The notes beneath the pieces were generated by a model. It had not been told where the DNA came from. It searched no databases and saw only the letters and a list, made by a program, of their open reading frames with translations. A stretch of DNA of 64,000 bases from Haloflavibacter putidus (GTDB lineage Bacteria; Bacteroidota; Bacteroidia; Flavobacteriales; Flavobacteriaceae). Positions within the stretch are counted from its first letter, which is position 1. Every line of letters starts with the position of its first letter. Made by a program: the position numbers and the translations under genes. The DNA lies in assembly GCF_006546625.1 (NCBI RefSeq), contig NZ_VIAR01000013.1, positions 1 to 64,000 on the forward strand, written 5' to 3'. Below are positions 27,124 to 37,900 of the stretch, piece by piece.

Positions 27124-27912
27124 ATGAAAAAAACACTCGTATTGCTGTGCCTTTTATTGGTTGCCTCGATAAACAAAATAACGGCACAAAATAATTTTCA
27201 AGATTTGAACAATTATAAGTTTGTGGTAGTGCCTTTAGAATATAAATTGTTTGAAGAAGAAAATAAATATTTATTGAATTCTCTTACGAAACATCTATTA
27301 GACCAAGCAGGTTTTACAACCTATGTAGAAACAGACCCAAAATTGGCTAATATGCAGTTAGATAGATGTGTAGGTTTATATGCAGATATAACCGGGACGC
27401 CGCAAGACTTGTTTTCTTTTAATACTGTTTTACAATTGCAGTTAAAAGATTGTAAAGGAAATATTATTTACGAAACACCGCCTGGGAAGAGTAAATTAAA
27501 AAAATACAAAGAAGCTTATCAAGAAGCTTTGCGTGAATCTGCTACAGTTTTATCAAGCTTTAATTATACGTATAATGGGGGCGAAGGTTTTTTTGAAAAC
27601 AGAAAAACACTAGTTGGTGCAGAAAAAGATAAAGAAAACGAAACGCCTTTAGATCGCGCAGTTATGTTTGATTATAGTTTTGGCAATAATTTGTATAATA
27701 TTCAAAAAATAGAAGCAGGTTATATTCTGGAAAGTATGAGTACTAAAGAAAAATTAGCGCATTTACATTATAATAAAAATCAAAACATTCTCTATAATTC
27801 AAAAAACATAAACGGTACCGCAACTTTAGAAAATGGCGATATTATTGTAGAGTATTTTGATGTAGACGCCGGTAGGTTAAAGAAACTGATTTTTGAACGC
27901 GTATCAAAGTAG
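27124..27912 (+). CDS. Exported protein of unknown function
   Basis: The 262-residue protein begins with a signal peptide (MKKTLVLLCLLLVASINKITAQ). The mature part includes NNYKFVVVPLEYKLFEEENKY and ends with a strand-rich region (HYNKNQNILYNSKNINGTATL). I recognise no domain. It follows the HAD gene with one intervening base, so it is probably part of the radC operon. It is likely a conserved flavobacterial periplasmic protein. Confidence 0.6.
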   Translation: MKKTLVLLCLLLVASINKITAQNNFQDLNNYKFVVVPLEYKLFEEENKYLLNSLTKHLLDQAGFTTYVETDPKLANMQLDRCVGLYADITGTPQDLFSFNTVLQLQLKDCKGNIIYETPPGKSKLKKYKEAYQEALRESATVLSSFNYTYNGGEGFFENRKTLVGAEKDKENETPLDRAVMFDYSFGNNLYNIQKIEAGYILESMSTKEKLAHLHYNKNQNILYNSKNINGTATLENGDIIVEYFDVDAGRLKKLIFERVSK

Positions 27913-28003
27913 GTAGTAGTTAGTATTGAGTAATTGTTACTGAGTGTTGAGAATTTGGCATTCCGTAAAGATTTATATTTCAAATTTCTAATCTCTAACC
28001 CCT

Positions 28004-29281
28004 TTAATACCCATATTTATTTTTCCAACGGTTTTTTAAGAATTCGCGTATGGCATTTTCGCGTTTGTTATTACCGGGTTCGTAAAAAACGCTATTGCTT
28101 ATTTCTTTGGGCAAAAATTCTGCTTCCGTAAAGTTTTGCTCATAATTATGGGCGTATTTATAATCTTTGCCATAGCCAATATCTTTCATCAATTTGGTAG
28201 GTGCGTTGCGTATAGACAAAGGCACCGATAAATCGCCGGTTTGTTTTACTTGTTGCTGGGCTTTATTAATAGCCATATAACTAGCATTGCTTTTTGCCGA
28301 AGTTGCGAGATAAACAGTGCATTGACTTAAAATAATGCGAGCTTCCGGGTAACCAATAGTTTGTACCGCTTGAAAGGTGTTGTTGGCTATTACCAAAGCA
28401 GTAGGATTGGCATTACCAATATCTTCGCTGGCAGCAATTAAAAGTCTTCTGGCAATAAACTTAACATCTTCTCCACCTTCTATCATTCTGGCTAACCAAT
28501 AAACTGCCGCATTGGGGTCGCTTCCGCGGATACTTTTGATAAATGCCGAAATAATATCATAATGCTGGTCGCCTGCCTTATCATACCGCACCGTATTTTG
28601 CTGCACTTTTTGCTCAACCATAGTATTGGTTATCTCTACGCTATCTGTATTTTCTGAAGTAACCAACAATTCAAAAATATTTAATAATTTTCGGGCATCG
28701 CCGCCACTTAATCTTAAAAGCGATTCGGTTTCTTTTAAAACAATATTCTTTTTAGAAAGCAAGTTGTCTTGTTGCATTGCCCGTTCTAAAAGTTGCAAAA
28801 GATCGTTTTTATCAAAAGGATTAAGCGTGTATACTTGACAGCGCGATAAAAGTGCCGGAATAACTTCAAAACTCGGGTTTTCTGTGGTAGCGCCAATCAA
28901 GGTTATCCATCCTTTTTCTACCGCGCCCAAAAGAGAATCTTGCTGCGATTTGCTAAAACGATGAATTTCGTCTATAAACAAAATAGGATTTTTGGTGGTA
29001 AAAAGTCCGTCTTGTTGTTTTGCTTTGTCAATAACTTGGCGCACATCTTTTACGCCGCTGCTAATTGCGCTAAGTGTAAAAAACGGCCGTTTTGTCTCCT
29101 CGGCAATAATATTTGCCAAGGTTGTTTTACCAACTCCCGGCGGTCCCCAAAAGATAAGCGAAGGAATTATACCATTTTTTATTTGGGTATAAAGAGAACC
29201 TTCTTTCCCAACCAAATGTTGCTGGCTAAGGTAATCTTCTAAGGTTTTTGGTCGTAATCTTTCTGCTAAAGGTTTATTCAT
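28004..29281 (-). CDS. rarA: Replication-associated recombination protein A (RarA/MgsA)
   Basis: RarA is an AAA+ clamp-loader-like ATPase that acts at stalled replication forks. The 425-residue protein starts [16 protein letters not shown]. It has Walker A GPPGVGKT (46-53), Walker B FIDEIHRF (Asp104, Glu105), sensor ATTENPSFE, and the RarA C-terminal helical domain with the [16 protein letters not shown] segment. Full length. It is convergent with the unknown exported gene. Confidence 0.95.
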   Translation of the reverse strand: MNKPLAERLRPKTLEDYLSQQHLVGKEGSLYTQIKNGIIPSLIFWGPPGVGKTTLANIIAEETKRPFFTLSAISSGVKDVRQVIDKAKQQDGLFTTKNPILFIDEIHRFSKSQQDSLLGAVEKGWITLIGATTENPSFEVIPALLSRCQVYTLNPFDKNDLLQLLERAMQQDNLLSKKNIVLKETESLLRLSGGDARKLLNIFELLVTSENTDSVEITNTMVEQKVQQNTVRYDKAGDQHYDIISAFIKSIRGSDPNAAVYWLARMIEGGEDVKFIARRLLIAASEDIGNANPTALVIANNTFQAVQTIGYPEARIILSQCTVYLATSAKSNASYMAINKAQQQVKQTGDLSVPLSIRNAPTKLMKDIGYGKDYKYAHNYEQNFTEAEFLPKEISNSVFYEPGNNKRENAIREFLKNRWKNKYGY

Positions 29282-29924
29282 AATGCAAAAGTAAAACTTT
29301 AAACCGACAATTTAGTTGTGAGAATATAGGGAATAGGGAATTAGAAATCTTAATTCTTATAAAAAATCAAACTGTCATCTCGACGATAGGAGAGATCTCT
29401 TTGGTGGTGGTGAGTTGTGAGTGGTGAGTTGGTGAGGCTTTACGCTGAATTCATAATTAATGTGAAACTATATTTTTCAAAACCTACTCCCTTTCCTAAG
29501 GGCATGGCTAAAAGGATGGGATAAAAACTTCACGATCAAATTCCTGCTAATTTCAATTTTAGTTTCAACTTCAAAATCCACTCCCTTCCCTTCCCTCAGG
29601 GAAGGACCGGCTAAGGGATGCTTCTTTACTTCCAAGACTTTTTTACTCGTACTAAAGTGACAGTTTAAAATCTGTAAAAAAATGCTGAGCGCGGTCTTAA
29701 AGCAAGCATTGTAAGTTTACATAAAATTTAGAATTGGTAAAATGATAAATTTATAGGGACAAAGCCTGACAAAATGTTATTTTAGTACTTTACGGAAAGG
29801 AATTTGATTATTGTTTTATGCATATAGACTTGGTCTAATCAAACTTTGACTGCGCTAAATCTGCTTTTCGGATTTGACTGTGCTCGGTCTGATATATGCA
29901 TAAATATTATTTTTAACTACTTCT
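29282..29924. other. Intergenic region with dispersed repeat fragments
   Basis: No gene is supported in these 643 bases. CTGTCATCTCGACGATAGG at 29372 starts a common flavobacterial intergenic word. CCTTCCCTCAGGGAAGG at 29589-29605 is shared with the 197-bp repeat at 15.3 kb, and a degenerate copy of its other end (AAAGGATGGGATAAAA) is near 29510. An inverted repeat at 29815-29904 lies just before the rhomboid gene. Confidence 0.7.
29815..29904. repeat. Inverted repeat with internal direct repeat
   Basis: TTTATGCATATA at 29815-29826 pairs perfectly with TATATGCATAAA at 29893-29904. Inside, TTTGACTGCGCT near 29845 and TTTGACTGTGCT near 29873 form an 11 of 12 direct repeat, and AAATC/GATTT can form a small inner stem. 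It ends 20 bases before the rhomboid ATG, so it may be part of that gene's leader. Confidence 0.6.
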
Positions 29925-30719
29925 ATGAAGACAGAAAAATTGGTTTTTAAAGCGTCTACAATTGGCTTTCCTTTGCTATTTGTACTTTTAATATGGATTG
30001 TTTTCTGGCTGGAAGTTCGGTTTGGGTATAATTTTAATAAATGGGGTGTGCAGCCTCAAAAGTGGAGTGGCTTAAAAGGAATTTTATTTAGTCCGTTTAT
30101 ACACGGAAATATTAAACATCTTTATAGCAATACTCTGCCGCTGCTAATTTTATCTACTGCATTATTTTATTTTTATCGTGCCATAGCTTGGAAGGTTTTG
30201 GGCTTGGGTTTATTGTTAAGCGGTTTAGGAACTTGGTTTTTGGGAGAAAGCGGTTCGGTACATATTGGAGCAAGCGGAATTGTTTACTTGCTTAGTTCTT
30301 TTCTGTTTTTTAAAGGTATTTGGTCTAAGAATTATCGGTTAATTGCCTTGAGTCTAATTGTAGCTTTTGTATATGGCGGAATGGTTTGGGGTATGCTGCC
30401 CATAGAAGAAAAGGTTTCTTGGGAAGGTCATTTATCCGGGTTTGCAGCGGGAATTTTATTAGCATTAGGCTTCCGTAAAGTGGGCTATGCAAGTAGCAAA
30501 AAATACGAATGGGAAAAACCGAATTATAAACCCGAACAAGATTTATTTATGCAGCATTTTGATGAAAAGGGTAATTTTATTCCTTATTCAGAATGGAACA
30601 ATGAGGAGGATAATACCCGGAATGATGATTTTGAGAATGCAAATTCTCATAATGACAATTTAACTTACCGTTATATTTATACCGAAAATAAGCAAGAAGA
30701 AGAAAACCGAAAAGTTTAG
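29925..30719 (+). CDS. Rhomboid-family intramembrane serine protease
   Basis: Rhomboids cut membrane proteins within the bilayer. The 264-residue protein has about six membrane segments. The catalytic Ser117 lies in GASGIVY, His169 in EGHLSGF, and Asn69 in HLYSNTLPLL helps form the oxyanion hole. The C-terminal tail from about residue 195 is polar and acidic. The gene converges with the rRNA methylase gene, and the stop codons overlap (TTAG). Confidence 0.92.
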   Translation: MKTEKLVFKASTIGFPLLFVLLIWIVFWLEVRFGYNFNKWGVQPQKWSGLKGILFSPFIHGNIKHLYSNTLPLLILSTALFYFYRAIAWKVLGLGLLLSGLGTWFLGESGSVHIGASGIVYLLSSFLFFKGIWSKNYRLIALSLIVAFVYGGMVWGMLPIEEKVSWEGHLSGFAAGILLALGFRKVGYASSKKYEWEKPNYKPEQDLFMQHFDEKGNFIPYSEWNNEEDNTRNDDFENANSHNDNLTYRYIYTENKQEEENRKV

Positions 30720-31453
30720 TCTCCTAAACGTTGTCTTAGCGCTTCGTATAAAAACACCCCGCAAGCTACCGATACATTTAAGGAAGAAGTCTCGCCCAAT
30801 AAAGGTAATTTTGCTTCGTGATCTACCATTTTTAATATAGATGGGTTAACGCCTTTACCCTCGCTACCCATAATGATTACCGAAGCTTGTTTTAAGTCTA
30901 CCTTATAGATAGATTGCTTGGCTTTCTCGGTTGCGGCAATTTTTATTACTTTATAAGTATCTAAAAAAAATAAAGCATCTTTAATATGGTTTACCTTGGC
31001 TATTGGTAGATTAAAAACAGCTCCGCTGGAGGTTTTAACGGTTTGCTCGTTAATCATTGCGCCACCTTGGCTTGGTAATATAAGTCCGTTTACGCCGGTA
31101 CATTCTGCAGTGCGTATAATTGCTCCCAAATTACGAACATCTGTAATTTGGTCTAAAATTAGAAAAAGCGGAGTTTTGGTTTTAGCGAAAGCTTGTTCTA
31201 CCATTTCTTCCAAACTTTGGTAGGTAATGGGAGAGATCTTGGCTATACAGCCTTGGTGATTTTCTTGGCTTAAACGATTAAGCTTTTGTATTGGCACGTA
31301 AGAAACGGCAATGTTTTGTTCTCGTGCTAAGGTGCTAATTTCCTTAAAGGCTTCTGAGTTCAATCCTTTTTGTAAAAATATCTTCTCAATATTTTGCTCA
31401 GCGCGTAATGCTTCTAACGTACTGTGTATACCGTAAATTTGTTCTTCTTTCAT
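30716..31453 (-). CDS. rlmB: SpoU-family 23S rRNA (guanosine-2'-O-)-methyltransferase RlmB type
   Basis: The 245-residue SAM-dependent enzyme has a small N-terminal substrate-binding domain (YGIHSTLEALRAEQNIEKIFL). The SPOUT trefoil-knot domain follows: DQITDVRNLGAIIRTAECTG, IMGSEGKGV and PLLGETSSLNVSVACGVFLYE. ATG 31453 (MKEEQIYGIHS) is chosen over 31501 because the earlier start would run through the terminator hairpin at 31473-31498. RlmB assignment over other SpoU methylases is inferred. Confidence 0.9.
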   Translation of the reverse strand: MKEEQIYGIHSTLEALRAEQNIEKIFLQKGLNSEAFKEISTLAREQNIAVSYVPIQKLNRLSQENHQGCIAKISPITYQSLEEMVEQAFAKTKTPLFLILDQITDVRNLGAIIRTAECTGVNGLILPSQGGAMINEQTVKTSSGAVFNLPIAKVNHIKDALFFLDTYKVIKIAATEKAKQSIYKVDLKQASVIIMGSEGKGVNPSILKMVDHEAKLPLLGETSSLNVSVACGVFLYEALRQRLGD

Positions 31454-31472
31454 GGCGGTAAATTTACATAAA

Positions 31473-31498
31473 AAAGAGCAGCCAATTGGCTGCTCTTT
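31473..31498 (-). terminator. Rho-independent terminator of the SusCD block
   Basis: AAAGAGCAGCCAA and its perfect complement TTGGCTGCTCTTT form a 13-bp palindromic stem. On the minus strand it is followed by further T residues. It lies 24 bases past the stop of the last lipoprotein gene. Confidence 0.88.
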
Positions 31499-31521
31499 CA
31501 AAATTTATATAAATGGTTTAT

Positions 31522-32502
31522 TTAGTTTAAACCATTGGTGTTAGAAGTACTTGCTCTTCCTTGCCCAATTACATTACCGTTAGCATTCATAACAGTATAC
31601 GTATTACCGCTAATTTCGAATGTCGCAGGTATAGCGTACGCACTAGGATCATCTATGGTTCCGTCTCCGTCAGGATCTAAACCACCAGCAAAGTCTGTCC
31701 AAATACCAGACAAATCTATAGTGCTTGCAAAAACACCACGTTTGGCTACGATAAGCTCAGCAGGAATACTTTCGTAATCTACTGGTAAAGCAGAACCCCC
31801 ATTATAGTAAAAGCTGGTTTGAATTTGGTATGTTCCATCAGGAAGATCACCTGGAAAGATGTTTATTTCTTCCGGGCAAGAGCTATAACTTGTAGCTATA
31901 ACATTGTTATTAGCGTTAAGTAGCTCCAAATCTAAATCAAAATCACAGAAAGAATGGGTGTCACCATCTTCATCTGTATATTCTGCATCCCAAGCAAGAC
32001 GAATTACAAACTCGTCTGTAACTTCATCTTCTACCACTATGGTTAAGTCTATACCGCCATCTTTGGTAAGACCTAAGCGAGAACCGGTTGCAGACATATT
32101 TAATTCTATGCTCTGGCTTCCTTCGTTTTCACTTAAGTTTCTATAAAGATAAACCGGTACTTGAAAAGATTCTACAAAACCGTCTGCGGTATACATAAAG
32201 TTGGCAGGATCTCCGTAATCTGCTACTAAATGACCATCACCAACAGAAAAGTCTTCCATATTAGCTGTGGTACCTTCTTTCACCTCAAATTTAAAATCCA
32301 TTGGGTTAGTTGCAGGATTTTGCACTTGAAAATCCATATAGATGGTATCTCCTTCACTACCAGAATAATTAGTTTGGCTGGCAGTAATTACAGCTTTTTG
32401 GTTAGAGGTGTCTGCAAAGTCATAATCGTCTTCACACGAAGTAGCAAAAACACCGGCCAACATCAAACTGCCAATTGCTATTTTATTTTTAAAATTTATC
32501 AT
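31522..32502 (-). CDS. Surface lipoprotein of the SusCD locus
   Basis: The 326-residue protein has a lipoprotein signal (lipobox FATSC, Cys at residue 23) followed by an acidic stretch (EDDYDFADTSN), which fits a lipoprotein export signal for the cell surface. The body is beta-rich, and includes a DPDGDGTIDDP acidic calcium-like loop. It may bind the substrate imported by the SusC/SusD pair, in the manner of SusE/SusF, but I see no named domain. It is the last gene before the terminator. Confidence 0.65.
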   Translation of the reverse strand: MINFKNKIAIGSLMLAGVFATSCEDDYDFADTSNQKAVITASQTNYSGSEGDTIYMDFQVQNPATNPMDFKFEVKEGTTANMEDFSVGDGHLVADYGDPANFMYTADGFVESFQVPVYLYRNLSENEGSQSIELNMSATGSRLGLTKDGGIDLTIVVEDEVTDEFVIRLAWDAEYTDEDGDTHSFCDFDLDLELLNANNNVIATSYSSCPEEINIFPGDLPDGTYQIQTSFYYNGGSALPVDYESIPAELIVAKRGVFASTIDLSGIWTDFAGGLDPDGDGTIDDPSAYAIPATFEISGNTYTVMNANGNVIGQGRASTSNTNGLN

Positions 32503-32519
32503 TGTTATAATTTTGTTTA

Positions 32520-33368
32520 TTAGTTAATAGGCTCATAAACGCTTTCGAATACACTGTCTCCACTGGAGTAGGTAATGGTATAGGTGATAGTTATCACTCC
32601 CGTCTCCGGATCTACGCTACCAGCACCAAATACTTGGTTAGAGTAGGCTCCTACCAAATTTTGTGAAGATACGGTAATTTGTCCGCAAATGTCTATAAAA
32701 GTAAAACCATTATCACCACCACCAATGTCACCACCGGCATAATTACCTACACCGTAAGGCCCGGTAGACTCTGTTTTAAAATTGTTCACTCCAATCTCCA
32801 TTATGTTTTCTTCGTCAGAACCCATTAATGCACCATCACTTAAACGAGTGGTAGTTACATTATATGTATATTCATTTACGTCTGATTGGCAACCAACAAA
32901 AGTAATTGCTAAGGTGTTATTTACAGATGAAATTACCGCTTCACCTTGAATAACTTCTGTTAAGTTAAGGATTAGTTCTGTTGGCACGTTCGGGTCTAAA
33001 TTACCGGTATTAATGTCAATTCCAAAATTAGCAAAACCAGAACCAGCTTCAATCGTTAAAGTACCAGAGTTACTCGTAAAATCGAATTCTTGCCCTTCTG
33101 TAGCGGTAGAACTAGCGTCTATTTCATACGCAATAACAATATCTTCGGTAGGATAAGTTCCGTCGCCGCCATTACCCAATAAAACTACTGGGTAATTGGT
33201 TAAAACAGCTCCTTCGTCTGAAAAATAATTTTCAGCAGCCAAATCGTTTTTAAAGCCTACTACCGCAGGACTTTCGTCGAATTCGCGTGCAACATCATCG
33301 TCTACAAGACAAGAGCTTGCAAAGATAGAAGCAACAAACGCGAACAATAAAATTTTTATATTTTTCAT
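32520..33368 (-). CDS. Lipoprotein of the SusCD locus, beta-sandwich type
   Basis: The 282-residue protein has a lipoprotein signal with lipobox FASSC (Cys at residue 20) and then an acidic LVDDDVAREFDES segment typical of surface export. Residues about 75-150 resemble a Calx-beta or similar sandwich (ASSTATEGQEFDFTSNSGTLTIEAG). It lies 24 bases after susD and 17 bases before the next lipoprotein gene, so all four are one transcript. Substrate unknown. Confidence 0.65.
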   Translation of the reverse strand: MKNIKILLFAFVASIFASSCLVDDDVAREFDESPAVVGFKNDLAAENYFSDEGAVLTNYPVVLLGNGGDGTYPTEDIVIAYEIDASSTATEGQEFDFTSNSGTLTIEAGSGFANFGIDINTGNLDPNVPTELILNLTEVIQGEAVISSVNNTLAITFVGCQSDVNEYTYNVTTTRLSDGALMGSDEENIMEIGVNNFKTESTGPYGVGNYAGGDIGGGDNGFTFIDICGQITVSSQNLVGAYSNQVFGAGSVDPETGVITITYTITYSSGDSVFESVYEPIN

Positions 33369-33392
33369 TTGTTTAATTTTTTAAATTCAATT

Positions 33393-34928
33393 TTAATTTA
33401 CGTCCCAAAAGATAGTCGTGTTAAACGCATCTGCTTGGCTCTGCGTAGGTACGTTAGCCGCATTGGTAATATACTCAGATTGCGGGTATAATAAACGGTT
33501 ATATCTTTCTGGTTTTTCTGCAGTAATTGCTAATGGCACTACTGGGAAACCAGTTCTTACATAGTCAAACCAAGACTCATAAGCAGTTCTACCATTGGTA
33601 GCCAACCATTTTTGGGTCATAATAGCCTCTAATTTGTTAGCGCTACCATCCCAACCAATTCTATCTATATTATTACTTGCAGTAATATAACCGTCTGCTT
33701 GACCTTCTATTCCTAGCGATCTAAAAGATGCACGAATACCATTCTGGAACAAAGCTTTAGGGTTACCTGGTAAATAGCCTTCTAAAGCAGCTTCCGCTTG
33801 TAAGAAATAACTTGTTGCTCCTAGTAATAAGAAACCGTCTTGTGAAGGATCTTCAATAATTTTTTCTCCTAATTTAGAAAGTTCATCCGGAGCGTTATTA
33901 CTGGTTTCTCCCATAATCACACCTTGTACTTCGCCATCTACAGGTTGGAAATACAAAGGAAGACGTGGATCACTTACTCCTGTACCCGAAGCTGTGTAGT
34001 TAGGGTTATTAGGTGTTTGTCCTTTCATAAACTCTGCTACAAAATCTGCTGCTACAGTAAAAGTATAGGTTTGTGTAGATGTACCTTGAGAATCAAAGCC
34101 CCAAGTAGAATAAAACGGGTTTAATTTTCCGGTAGAATTCGTATAACCTGGGTTTATGGTTACGTCATTAGTTACAAAGTTATTATCTAAATTTGCAAAC
34201 TGCTCTGTCAAGTAACTAGCTGTTTCACCATCTGTTTTAGCTAACGTGATTTGACGTACTAATAAACGTAGCTTTAAAGTGTTAGCATATTTTACCCATT
34301 GGTTCATATCGCCACCAAAGACAACATCTTCAGAACCTACAGTATTGTCAAAATCATCTGCATTATTTATCAAAGCTAATGCTGCATCTAATTCTTCTAT
34401 CAATGATCTATAAATCATCTTATCATCGTCGTAGCCAGGGGTGTAATTATCGCCTAACTTAAGTGCTTCTGAATAAGGAATATCTCCATAAAAATCTACT
34501 AACATTTGAAAGTAGTTAGCCTTTGTTATTTTGGCAATTGCTCTATGATAGTCGTAAACTTCAGAATCTGTATTATCAATATATTCGGCTGTAGACAAGT
34601 TAGGATATATACCATCCCAAATTTGCATGTAAAAACTTGTCGTAATGTTCAAACGGAATTCATCTAAATAGCCTCCCGTAAAAGAGTTTACATTAGGACC
34701 CCAGTTACCTAGCATCACATTACCAAACTCGTTGGCTTGTCCAAAATAGTTTCTCTGTCTTGTTTGCGCCTCGTAAGGGCCAGTCAGTGCTCCCGCCAAC
34801 ATTAAGTCGGGAGTTACTGCATCTGCTGTGGGTTCGTTAGGGGACTCATTAATGTCCAAATAATCTGAACAAGAGATTAAACTCCCCGAAATAAACAAAC
34901 CTATTAGTGTTTTACTTATTAGTTTCAT
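33393..34928 (-). CDS. SusD/RagB-family outer-membrane lipoprotein
   Basis: SusD-like lipoproteins form the lid over SusC transporters and bind the substrate at the cell surface. The 511-residue protein has lipobox LISC (Cys at residue 20), then SDYLDINESPNEPT. YHRAIAKITKANYFQMLVDFYGDIPYSEA is typical of the TPR-like core. The overall pattern suggests the SusD-like_2 group. It lies 12 bases after susC. No glycoside hydrolase is nearby, so a polysaccharide substrate cannot be assumed. Confidence 0.92.
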   Translation of the reverse strand: MKLISKTLIGLFISGSLISCSDYLDINESPNEPTADAVTPDLMLAGALTGPYEAQTRQRNYFGQANEFGNVMLGNWGPNVNSFTGGYLDEFRLNITTSFYMQIWDGIYPNLSTAEYIDNTDSEVYDYHRAIAKITKANYFQMLVDFYGDIPYSEALKLGDNYTPGYDDDKMIYRSLIEELDAALALINNADDFDNTVGSEDVVFGGDMNQWVKYANTLKLRLLVRQITLAKTDGETASYLTEQFANLDNNFVTNDVTINPGYTNSTGKLNPFYSTWGFDSQGTSTQTYTFTVAADFVAEFMKGQTPNNPNYTASGTGVSDPRLPLYFQPVDGEVQGVIMGETSNNAPDELSKLGEKIIEDPSQDGFLLLGATSYFLQAEAALEGYLPGNPKALFQNGIRASFRSLGIEGQADGYITASNNIDRIGWDGSANKLEAIMTQKWLATNGRTAYESWFDYVRTGFPVVPLAITAEKPERYNRLLYPQSEYITNAANVPTQSQADAFNTTIFWDVN

Positions 34929-34940
34929 TTTTTTCTTTTT

Positions 34941-37900
34941 TTAGAATGTTAAATTTAGTCCCATACCAATACTCTTTGTTGAAGGATATTGTCCAACGGT
35001 AGAGATACCTTGTGCGTTTCCGTCCGTAAAGTTAGATTCAGGATCTGCATAGCCCCTGTTTTCTTCCGGGAATACGGTTAAAAGGTTTCTTGCAATGGCA
35101 CTAACGCTTAAGCTATTGATAAAGGTATCTTTTAAAAGGTCTTTGTTTACATCATAACGTAAAGAAAGCTCTCTTAATTTAAAAGCCGTAGCATCTAAAA
35201 CGTGGTTTTCACCAATTCCTTGCATTGTACTCCAGAAATTAATATACTGAGAACCACTGCTGCCACCACTAGGCACGTTGGTGTTGGCTACATATTCTCC
35301 AGAACCCGGAGCAGTTTCTACTGCAGAGTTAGGGAATATAAAAGAACCTCTACCACCAGCTGCGGTTTCTACTGTATGTCCAGGCCAAGTTAAATTTTCA
35401 CGTTGTCCAGAATAGAATACGTGTCCGGTTCTATAATCCATTGTTGCCGCTAAAGTAAAGCCTTTATAACGGAAAGATGTATTTAAGTTAATGGTATAAT
35501 CTGGGGTTGTAGAGCCCATAATTTTTACTTCTGAGGCCTGTAAAGGCTCGCCAGAGGTTGGGTCTACAATAACTCGTCCTTGACTATCTCTTTCATAAGC
35601 TGTTGCTTTTAATGTAGGGAATTGCTCACCTTCTACCGCGTAGACTTGGGCAAAACCACCACTACTTAAAGAAACTTCGTCTGCCTGGTCACTTATTTTT
35701 GTTACTTCCGTGCGAGCTTTAGACCAGCCAACTCTTACGTCCCATTGGAAATCTTCATTCTTTACAGGAGTAAACCCTAAGTCAACTTCTGCACCCCAGA
35801 TATCCATATCACCAATATTAATTACGGTTCTTTCTAGACCGGAAGCATTAGAAGTGGCAATGTTAGTAACTAAATCTGTACTGCTACCGTTATAGTAAGA
35901 TGCATCTAAAGTAATACGGTCGTTAAAGAAACCAAGGTTTATACCAGCTTCAATGGTAGAAGTAAATTCAGGTTTTAATAATGGGTCTGTAATAAGCTTT
36001 GGTAATACAAAAGAGTTTTGACCATCATAAGGGAAACCACTAGCTTGCTCTACCAATAAGTTGTTATCATAGGCTGCGCTATAATCGTTACCTACCTTTA
36101 CATAACTAGCACTAACTTTAGCGTAGTTTAAAACATCGCTCTTAAGGCCATCTATTGCTTTGGTAGCAACAAAAGCTAAACCGGCACTTGGGTAAAAGAA
36201 ACTGTTGTTAGATGGGTCTAATGTAGAAGACCAGTCATTTCTTCCGGTAGCATTAAAGAATAAATAATCTCTAAAGCCAACATTTATTTGTCCGTAAACC
36301 CCGTAGCGTCTTTCTTCTCTAATATTTTCATAGGTTCTAGCTTGGTCAAAATCTCCTGCAAGGTTATCTGTACCGTAAATACCAGGCACTGTAAGACCAA
36401 CACCGCCCACGGAACTGTTAGAAGTCTTTAGATATTGGTTATTAACCCCAAGGTTAGCATCAAAATCAAAATCTTCGTTCAACTCATAGTCAAAATTTAA
36501 AATTGCATCGGTATAATAACGTTGGTATTTTGTCATATAACGTTGGTAAGAAGCAGACTCTGAGCGGTCTCCTCCGGATAAATCTATAATGTATTGTGGT
36601 TCAGTATAACCATTGTTATAAACTAATCCGTCTGTAAAGTTAAACAAACCGTTTGTACGAACTACTGCGTTAATATTGTCGTTAAAGTCATATTTGATCT
36701 CTGCCAACAAGTTAAAACGGTTTCTGTCTATTTCTCTTCTTTTATTATCTCTTGTCCAGTAAGGGTTTAAGTAATAAGCATTCCAGTGTCCTTCGTTACC
36801 AGAGTTTTCAAAACGCTCAATTGGGATACTAGAAGAAGCTTGAATTAAGTTAGCCAAAATACCATCTGTAGCAGAAGTATACGACTCACTTGTAGTCTGG
36901 TAAGAGTAAGTAGCATTACCATTTACAGTCCAGTTTCCTAAAGTTTTACCACCTTTAAAATTAAAGGTTGACTTTTGCAACTCATCGTTTTCTATAATAA
37001 ACTCTGTTTTTTGGTTTTGTGCAGAAAAGAAAACATAGCCTTCCTCAGAACCACTAGAGATATTTATACTGTTTTGTTGCGTAACACCTGTTTGGAAAAA
37101 ATCTTTAATATGGTCTGCACCTTGTGACTCATAAGGAGCCATAATATAGCTTCCATCTGCTTGCGGAAGACCTACAGTAACCATTTGACCGTCAAATTCT
37201 GGTCCCCAACCACCATTTTCGTAAGTGATGTTCTCAAAACCATTGTTTACAGCCCAACCTTGCCCGTAACGGGTTTGTTTTTCCGGTACAAATGAAACTG
37301 TTTCGAAATCTAAAGAAGATTTTACGCTCACTTTCATTTTACCACCTTCTGTTCCTTTTTTGGTAGTAACAATAATCGCACCGTTAGATCCTTGCGAACC
37401 ATATAATGCAGCACCGTTAGCACCTTTAATTACGTTTACAGACTCAATGGTGTTTGGGTCAATAGAGCTTAAGAACTCTGCTGTAGAAATTGCACCATCA
37501 ATTACAATTAAGGCTTCGTTGTCTCCAGAGATAGAACGTGCCCCACGAAGGGTGATACTTGTTTCACCACTTACACCGCTACCCAATTGCTTGATATTAA
37601 GGCCGGTAACTTTACCGGTAAGACCTTTAACCACATCTGGGTTATTGGCTTTTACCAAGTCTTCACTTTCAACCACTTGGTTGGCTGTTGTAATCTCATC
37701 TTGTTTTCTTTTAATACCTAAAGCTGTCACTACAACTTCATCAAGCTCTGTCCCTGCTTGCATAGTAACATCGTAGGTATTAGAGGCGCCAACCGTAATT
37801 TCCTGGGTTTCAAACCCGATGTAGGAAAATGTTAAGGTCTCGCCCTGTGCGACCTCAATGGTGTAATTACCATCAAAATCTGTTTGTGTTCCAGATTGTG

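Noticed and set aside
31473-31501. Upstream start for the rRNA methylase gene
   Set aside because: It would place the terminator hairpin of the SusCD block inside the coding region, and the family N-terminus begins at the ATG at 31453.
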